Assembly: GCF_016860525.1 (NCBI RefSeq)
Contig: NZ_BNEA01000001.1
Coordinates: forward strand, 186,001 to 250,000
DNA: 64,000 nt
Direction of reading: 5' to 3'
Source: Streptomyces rubradiris
GTDB lineage: Bacteria; Actinomycetota; Actinomycetes; Streptomycetales; Streptomycetaceae
The notes below the pieces were generated by a model. That model saw only the letters and a list, made by a program, of their open reading frames with translations. It was not told the DNA's origin and made no database searches. How positions within the stretch are numbered: the stretch's first letter is position 1; every line of letters begins with the position of its first letter. This document shows, one piece after another, positions 59,961-64,000 of this stretch. A program made the translations under genes and the position numbers.

Positions 59961-60133
59961 TGGACGCCGCTGCCGACCCGGTCTGCGGCATCCCCGTCCC
60001 GCAGATGTTCCGGTCCGCCTGTACCCCCGCCGGGTGGCTGTGCTCGACGCACAGCCCCTGGCGGGCGGCGGGCCTCCCCGAACCACCACCCGCCTACACG
60101 CCGCGCCCGCAGCAGGAGGAGGACGCCCGATGA
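59960..60133 (+). CDS. Small hypothetical phage protein
   Basis: A 57-residue protein starting with an ATG that overlaps the preceding stop (TGATG). It contains three cysteines and a histidine. Not recognised. It overlaps the next gene by four bases. Confidence 0.5.
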   Translation: MDAAADPVCGIPVPQMFRSACTPAGWLCSTHSPWRAAGLPEPPPAYTPRPQQEEDAR

Positions 60134-60456
60134 TCGCGCCGATACAGCCCGCCCTGGACGGCAGCGTGCCCGCGCCGGCCGTGGACTACCACAGCTGGTG
60201 CGACCTGGTTCGGCCCGTGTTCGTGGCCGCCGCGCAGTCCGGCCGCAGGTTCACGGTGTACGAGGTCGCGAAGGACAACGACCTCCCGGAGCCCGGCAAC
60301 CCGCGCGCGGACTGGGGAAACCTCACGCAGGCCCTCGTCCGGGACGGGCTCCTGGAGCACTGCGGGTTCGACCGTACGCTCCGCCCGTCGGGTGAGCACT
60401 CCGCGGTGTCCGTGTGGCGCGGCACCCGCGCGGCGCAGGCCGGGAGGATCACGTGA
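60130..60456 (+). CDS. Small winged-helix-like protein
   Basis: A 108-residue protein with a helix-turn-helix-like middle (FTVYEVAKDNDLPEPGNPRA) followed by LTQALVRDGLLEH, resembling a winged helix. Not assigned to a family. It is coupled to its neighbours. Confidence 0.58.
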   Translation: MIAPIQPALDGSVPAPAVDYHSWCDLVRPVFVAAAQSGRRFTVYEVAKDNDLPEPGNPRADWGNLTQALVRDGLLEHCGFDRTLRPSGEHSAVSVWRGTRAAQAGRIT

Positions 60457-60650
60457 TGGCCGCCCGTACCTGGCGCCCCGACGGGCCCGGCAGCTTCCAG
60501 GCCCCGACCGACGTCCGGGCGGTCAGCGACCGGACCGGCCGCCGTTGGTCCAAGCAGGGCGCCCGCTGGACCGCGACAGGCTCCCACTTCATCCGCTGGC
60601 GGGTCCTCGTTGCCGAGCACGGGCCCGTGACCGAGGAGACCAGTTCATGA
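60456..60650 (+). CDS. Small hypothetical phage protein
   Basis: A 64-residue basic, tryptophan-rich protein (RRWSKQGARWTATGSHFIRW). Not recognised. ATG overlaps the preceding stop. Confidence 0.52.
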   Translation: MAARTWRPDGPGSFQAPTDVRAVSDRTGRRWSKQGARWTATGSHFIRWRVLVAEHGPVTEETSS

Positions 60651-60727
60651 GCTGCCCGGGGTGCGGGGATCCGCTGCCGCCGTCCGCCGGGTTCTGCCGA
60701 CGCTGCGGCGCACCCATCGGCCAGTGA
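60647..60727 (+). CDS. 26-residue zinc-ribbon microprotein
   Basis: A very short gene with CPGCG near the start and CRRCG near the end, a complete four-cysteine zinc ribbon. Its ATG overlaps the preceding stop (ATGA), which supports translation. It is the last gene of the operon before a terminator. Confidence 0.55.
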   Translation: MSCPGCGDPLPPSAGFCRRCGAPIGQ

Positions 60728-60734
60728 CAGCAGA

Positions 60735-60759
60735 GCCCCGCACCAGCGCGGTGCGGGGC
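60735..60759. terminator. Terminator hairpin between convergent genes
   Basis: GCCCCGCACC, a five-base loop, and GGTGCGGGGC form a perfect 10-bp stem just after the microprotein stop. It also lies downstream of the leftward antitoxin gene, so it may serve both directions. Confidence 0.7.
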
Positions 60760-60783
60760 CCGGAGAGGGGGAGGGGAACGGTG

Positions 60784-61068
60784 TCATCCGGGGAGATCGC
60801 CGAACAGGTCCGAGTACACGTCAGGCCACTGGTTGCGCACGCGTTCGAGGGCAGCCCGTTCTCTGACCGCCTGCTCGTAGAACTCGGGCGGCACGAGCAT
60901 TGCCACCCGCTTGCCGCGCTCAGTGAAGGCTCCTGGCCGCTGGCCCCAGCTGACCTCGCGGATCAGCGACGTCAGCGCGGCGCGCGCGTCGGTCATGCCG
61001 ACTTCGGCCACGCCGTCTTCCTTGATCTCGATCTTCGGGTGAAGGGCCATGGCCAGAGTGTAAGTCAT
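60784..61068 (-). CDS. Phd/YefM-type antitoxin-like protein
   Basis: A 94-residue protein on the opposite strand to its surroundings. TDARAALTSLIREVSWGQRP followed by VAMLVPPEFYEQ matches the DNA-binding N-terminal fold of Phd/YefM antitoxins. No toxin gene is adjacent. The ATG at 61068 was chosen because GGAAGG lies 8 bases upstream. TGGCAG-N13-CTGCCA at 61107-61131 in its promoter region could be an autoregulatory site. Confidence 0.7.
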   Translation of the reverse strand: MTYTLAMALHPKIEIKEDGVAEVGMTDARAALTSLIREVSWGQRPGAFTERGKRVAMLVPPEFYEQAVRERAALERVRNQWPDVYSDLFGDLPG

Positions 61069-61175
61069 TACCAATCCTTCCAAGTTGGCCAATCTTTAAA
61101 GTAGCATGGCAGTGCAAGGCCAGCGCTGCCAAGACGCGCAAGCCCCTTGGTTCCGCACGACCGAAAGAAGTGCCG

Positions 61176-62237
61176 ATGTCCTGGTTCAAGATCGATGATG
61201 GCTTTCACTGCCATCCCAAGGTGTTCGCCGCAGGCACGCCGGCCGTCGGTCTCTACGTTCGGTGCGGATCCTGGGTCGCCCAGCAGGTGACCGACGGAGT
61301 CGTGCCGAAGCACGTCGCCAAGATGTACGGCACCCCCCGCATGATCAAGGCACTCGTGGACGCCGGACTGTGGCACCAGCACGGCCACGACTGCGCCTCG
61401 TGCCCCGAAGTCGACGTCAACTCCTACGTCATCCACGACTACCTCGACAAGAACCCCAGCCGAGCCGAGACCGACATCGCACGCAAGGCCAAATCCGAGC
61501 GGCAGCAGCGGTGGCGCGAGGGTAAGCGCGCCGCAGCCGGAGACGCCGGTGTAGACGCGTCTCAGCACGACGGACGAAACGGACACGGCTCGGATTCGGA
61601 AGGCAACTCAATGCGAGTTGCCCCCAAAACGAAACGCAACTCGCATCGAGTTGAGGACGAGTTCGCATCGAGTTCGGGTGCCAACTCACAACAGAATGCT
61701 GGTGCCTGGAACGGAAACGGGCAGGTCAACGATAGTGCGCCCCGGAATGTAGACGCCCATGTAGACGCGTCTACCAGCCGTCACGGTGACGCTGCCCCCG
61801 TCCCCACCCCACCCGTCCCGTCCCAGGTACCTCCTACGGAGGTACCACCTCCCCCTCCCCCCTCCGGAACACAGCCGGGCGCCAACGTGGTCCCGCTTTC
61901 GGGACGAGGGGAAGTCCAACCCCTCATCGAAGCCATGGAAGCCCGCGGCATGACCGTCTCCTGGAGCTTCCAAGCAGCCGAGTGGCTCGAACTCCGCAAC
62001 GCCGTCCGCCGCGCCGGAGTCCCCGCCCTCGTCGACCACGCAGCCCGCGCATGGCAGGCCGCCAAGACCCAGCCCTACAGCGCCAAGTACTTCCTCCGCG
62101 GCTGGACCGGCCTCCAAGAACCCACCACCTACACCGGCCCCCGCCCCGTCGCCGGCCCCAGCAAGACGACCGAGTACCTCGAAGACATGGCCGCTATCGC
62201 CGAAGAGCTGCGGCAGCAGAAGTCGAAAGGCGCCTGA
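61176..62237 (+). CDS. Phage replication-initiator-like protein
   Basis: A 353-residue protein. The N terminus (WFKIDDGFHCHPKVFAAG; KHVAKMYGTPRMIKALVDAG) is a replisome-organiser-type winged-helix domain. A long linker follows with the repeats described at 61603-61688 and a proline-rich stretch near residue 230. The C terminus (YSAKYFLRGWTGLQE) is the usual end of such initiators. The linker encodes an iteron-like array, which suggests an internal origin. It is coupled to a loader-like gene. Confidence 0.75.
   Translation: MSWFKIDDGFHCHPKVFAAGTPAVGLYVRCGSWVAQQVTDGVVPKHVAKMYGTPRMIKALVDAGLWHQHGHDCASCPEVDVNSYVIHDYLDKNPSRAETDIARKAKSERQQRWREGKRAAAGDAGVDASQHDGRNGHGSDSEGNSMRVAPKTKRNSHRVEDEFASSSGANSQQNAGAWNGNGQVNDSAPRNVDAHVDASTSRHGDAAPVPTPPVPSQVPPTEVPPPPPPSGTQPGANVVPLSGRGEVQPLIEAMEARGMTVSWSFQAAEWLELRNAVRRAGVPALVDHAARAWQAAKTQPYSAKYFLRGWTGLQEPTTYTGPRPVAGPSKTTEYLEDMAAIAEELRQQKSKGA
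61603..61688. repeat. Iteron-like cluster, possible replication origin
   Basis: GCAACTC-AATGC-GAGTTGC at 61603-61621 and CAACTCG-CAT-CGAGTTG at 61637-61653 are perfect inverted repeats. TCGCATCGAGTT is repeated directly at 61641 and 61663 (22 bases apart). Additional GAGTT/AACTC copies bring the total to about seven in 86 bases. They lie in the linker of the initiator gene, as iterons lie inside the lambda O gene. Confidence 0.65.
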
Positions 62238-62932
62238 TGGAGCCCGAGCAGATCCCCCACCTGATCGCGCAGATCGCACTCGCTGATCCCCGCGTCCGTC
62301 GCGAAGACCCCACCGAACGTCGCGCCCAGATCCTCATGTGGGCCGGCATCCTCACTGACGTCCCCTACGACTACGCCGTCCAGGCCGCGCAAGAGCACTA
62401 CGCCACCAGCACCTGGCCGATTCTTCCCGCCGAGATCGCCACCCGCTGGGCCGCCACCGTTCGCGACCGCATGAACCGCCACAACGGCACCTTCGAGCCC
62501 ACAGCCCACCCCGAGCTGGATCCCGACGACATCAGTGGCTACATCACCGCCCTGCGCAACGAGCGACAGGCCGTCGTCCGTGGTGAAGCCGCCCCCGCTG
62601 CCGTCAAAGAGATCACCGCAGGGACCGCCGCAGAAGAAGCGGAACGTCGTCTCGAACAACTCGGTAGCTACGTGCCCCGCCACGTCGACGAAGTCCTCGA
62701 CGGCTACCGCCCCATCAAGGCGTCACGGCGCGCAGCCATAGCCGCAGGACTCCCCGACCCCCTCGCGGTCACCTGCGACTGGTGCCACGCCCCCGCTGGC
62801 GAGCCGTGCCGCTCCCGCCGTGTCGATCCCAAGGGGGCCACCACCAGCCGCCGCCGTACCAAGCCGCACCCCAGCCGCCTTGAAGCCGCCAGCCACGCCA
62901 CCCTCCAGCCCCGCACCGAGGAGACCGCATGA
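62237..62932 (+). CDS. Helicase-loader-like protein with zinc finger
   Basis: A 231-residue protein. The N-terminal half (PHLIAQIALADPRVRRED; AQILMWAGILTDVPYDYAV; WPILPAEI) resembles the G39P-type helicase loader fold. The C terminus has a zinc finger CDWCHAPAGEPC. Loading of the host replicative helicase at the phage origin is inferred from position after the initiator and from the fold. Confidence 0.65.
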   Translation: MEPEQIPHLIAQIALADPRVRREDPTERRAQILMWAGILTDVPYDYAVQAAQEHYATSTWPILPAEIATRWAATVRDRMNRHNGTFEPTAHPELDPDDISGYITALRNERQAVVRGEAAPAAVKEITAGTAAEEAERRLEQLGSYVPRHVDEVLDGYRPIKASRRAAIAAGLPDPLAVTCDWCHAPAGEPCRSRRVDPKGATTSRRRTKPHPSRLEAASHATLQPRTEETA

Positions 62933-63228
62933 CCACGCTGTTCGTCGTCGCGCTCATCCTCGCCTGGCTCGGGGGATACGGCATCGGTCGCGGCCGACCC
63001 GTACACCGCGCCCTCAACTGGGCCAACTGGCAGCTCTACAGCACCACCCGGGCCACCGGCCTCCGCCGAGCAGCCGTCTGGACGCTCCTGTCCGTCGAGA
63101 ACATCGCCTGGCTCATCACCCACCCCGTCCAGGGCTGGCACGCCTGGCAGCACCGCAACGACCCGCTCCCACCCCGCAGCCCCGCCGTCACCATCCGCCG
63201 CACCAACGACACCGAGGAGACCGCATGA
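62929..63228 (+). CDS. Small membrane-anchored protein
   Basis: A 99-residue protein with one N-terminal membrane helix (TLFVVALILAWLGGYGIG) and a basic tryptophan-rich remainder. Not recognised. It is coupled to both neighbours by ATGA. Confidence 0.58.
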   Translation: MTTLFVVALILAWLGGYGIGRGRPVHRALNWANWQLYSTTRATGLRRAAVWTLLSVENIAWLITHPVQGWHAWQHRNDPLPPRSPAVTIRRTNDTEETA

Positions 63229-63695
63229 ACGCCGACCAGCTCGCCGAGCTGAAGCCCCTCGCCGCCGTCATCGAAGCCGCTATCGCCGAGACCCCGATCC
63301 GGCTCGGCACCGACGACTGGGGCACCGTCCTCGGAGCCCGCCTCCTCGCTGACGTCGCCGCCTACATGGGCCGCACCCTCGGCCCCGACGCCCCGATCCT
63401 CGGCGAGATCCAGGCTGAGCGCGCCCGCCAGGACGCCAAGTGGGGCGAGAAGAACCACCCCGACGGCACTGGCAACAAGAGCCAGCAGGACCGCGCCGAG
63501 GCAGCGCGCCGCTGGTGCGAGAGCGCCTTCGGATCGGGATACGGCACCTGGGCCGACATCCTCACCGAGGAGGTCGCAGAGGCCGAGGCAGAACGGGTCC
63601 CGGCCCGACTGCGCGCCGAGCTGATCCAGGTCGCCGCTGTCGCTGTCGCGTGGATCGGCGCTATCGACCGCCGCACCGGCGGCGAAGCCCGGTGA
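63225..63695 (+). CDS. MazG-like nucleotide pyrophosphohydrolase
   Basis: A 156-residue protein. EIQAERARQDAKWGEKNHP, then ILTEEVAEAEAE and LRAELIQVAAVAVAWIGAID match the all-alpha NTP-pyrophosphatase (MazG-like) fold found in many phages, which hydrolyses NTPs or (p)ppGpp-like signals. The EExxE metal motif is visible in TEEVAEAE. A typical role would be nucleotide-pool or stringent-response control. Confidence 0.68.
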   Translation: MNADQLAELKPLAAVIEAAIAETPIRLGTDDWGTVLGARLLADVAAYMGRTLGPDAPILGEIQAERARQDAKWGEKNHPDGTGNKSQQDRAEAARRWCESAFGSGYGTWADILTEEVAEAEAERVPARLRAELIQVAAVAVAWIGAIDRRTGGEAR

Positions 63696-63713
63696 CCACC
63701 CGCAAGCCCGGCG

Positions 63714-63986
63714 TTGCGCGCCCTCATCCACAGCACCACCACCCACCCCGCCCGCACCATCGCCTGCCCCCACTGCCACGCACCCGCCGGCCGACCCTGC
63801 ACCCTCCGCACCACCGGCCAACACCTCCCCGAACCCCACCCGAAGCGCATCTCCGCCTGGGCGCAGCAGACCGCCGTCTGCCCCACCTGCCAAGTCGAGC
63901 CCACCGTGCCCTGCCACGACGACGGCCGCGCCCGCCACACCGTCCACAACCGCCGCTACCAGGAAGCCGAGGAAACCGCCGCATGA
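63714..63986 (+). CDS. Zinc-finger protein with doubtful start
   Basis: A protein of about 90 residues with two zinc motifs, CPHCHAPAGRPC and CPTCQVEPTVPC, like the finger of the loader at 62237-62932. The only start in this frame is TTG at 63714, without a good ribosome-binding site. A GTG that overlaps the previous stop at 63692 lies one base out of register. This suggests a frameshift or an alternative start. Confidence 0.55.
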   Translation: MRALIHSTTTHPARTIACPHCHAPAGRPCTLRTTGQHLPEPHPKRISAWAQQTAVCPTCQVEPTVPCHDDGRARHTVHNRRYQEAEETAA

Positions 63987-64000
63987 CCACCACGCCCACC
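63983..64000 (+). CDS. Start of next phage gene, truncated by the window
   Basis: An ATG at 63983 overlaps the preceding stop in ATGA and is followed by open codons (MTTTPT) to the window end. Nothing can be said of its product. Confidence 0.5.

Larger units (their letters stand above)
48098..64000. mobile_element. Prophage or related integrated element, left part
   Basis: The element begins between the serine hydrolase stop (48097) and the integrase stop (48173) and runs past the window. It comprises an integrase, divergent repressor and HTH genes, a long rightward early operon of tightly overlapping genes, recombination genes (RecE-like, RecT, Hjc-like) and a replication module. No tRNA or repeated att core is visible. 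No structural, packaging or conjugation genes are in the window, so a phage identity is likely but not proved. Confidence 0.85.

Noticed and set aside
48173..64000. Interpretation as an AICE-type conjugative element
   Set aside because: No FtsK/SpoIIIE-like TraB or RepSA-type gene appears, while RecE/RecT-like, WhiB and repressor genes are phage-like. The unseen right part could still change this.

Overview
The window is high-GC actinobacterial DNA, almost certainly from a Streptomyces chromosome. The evidence is the strong third-position GC, frequent GTG starts, WhiB proteins, SigB-group sigma factors paired with HATPase-type regulators, a GylR-like regulator, a GlgE-type glucan operon and small Streptomyces-type families (DUF5133, DUF6480, DUF6098). 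No rRNA, tRNA or CRISPR array was seen. Assignments come from reading motifs; no database search was run.

Region 1 (1-48097) is ordinary chromosome, probably a conditionally used arm region. It opens with an anti-sigma-like ATPase whose 3' end is duplicated. Then come a GylR-like regulator with glycerol kinase, a TetR regulator diverging from a DHA2 exporter over a perfect palindrome, an ATP-dependent DNA ligase and hemC. A stress and reserve-carbon block follows (7.9-31 kb): two SigB-group sigma factors, an ANTAR protein, further HATPase-type proteins, and glgX facing the operon glgE-treS-pep2-glgB. Together the operon converts trehalose to maltose, maltose to maltose-1-phosphate, and that to branched alpha-glucan. 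The block also holds a GCS2 ligase, an acyl-CoA ligase, a type II NADH dehydrogenase and a FUSC protein. From 31.6 to 48.1 kb lie a cNMP-binding protein, an MFS exporter, a divergent LysE/ArgP-type pair, a WhiB protein, an M1 peptidase, a TetR/FAD-dehydrogenase unit diverging from alkB over a 39-bp palindrome, a metallo-hydrolase, a DUF4032 kinase-like protein, a universal stress protein, an M4 protease and a secreted serine hydrolase.

Region 2 (about 48.1 kb to the window end) is the integration and early region of a prophage or related integrated element; the right end lies outside the window. It begins with a tyrosine integrase reading towards the host junction, then a leftward repressor-like gene and a rightward HTH/excisionase-like pair. 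These are separated by a control region of 10-bp-phased direct repeats. A long rightward early operon, mostly joined by ATGA/GTGA or TGATG overlaps, encodes orphan small proteins, a RecE-like nuclease, RecT, a small protein with an SSB-like tail, a DnaQ-type exonuclease, an Hjc-like resolvase, an HNH-like zinc protein and a WhiB-HNH-like fusion. After a terminator and a lone Phd-like antitoxin on the opposite strand, a replication module follows: an initiator-like protein with internal iterons, a G39P-like loader, a MazG-like protein and zinc-finger proteins. No structural phage genes are visible.

The most noteworthy items are the WhiB-HNH-like fusion and its sister gene, the 10-bp-phased operator array, the iterons inside the initiator gene, the SSB-tail protein beside RecE/RecT, and the opposing antitoxin gene.
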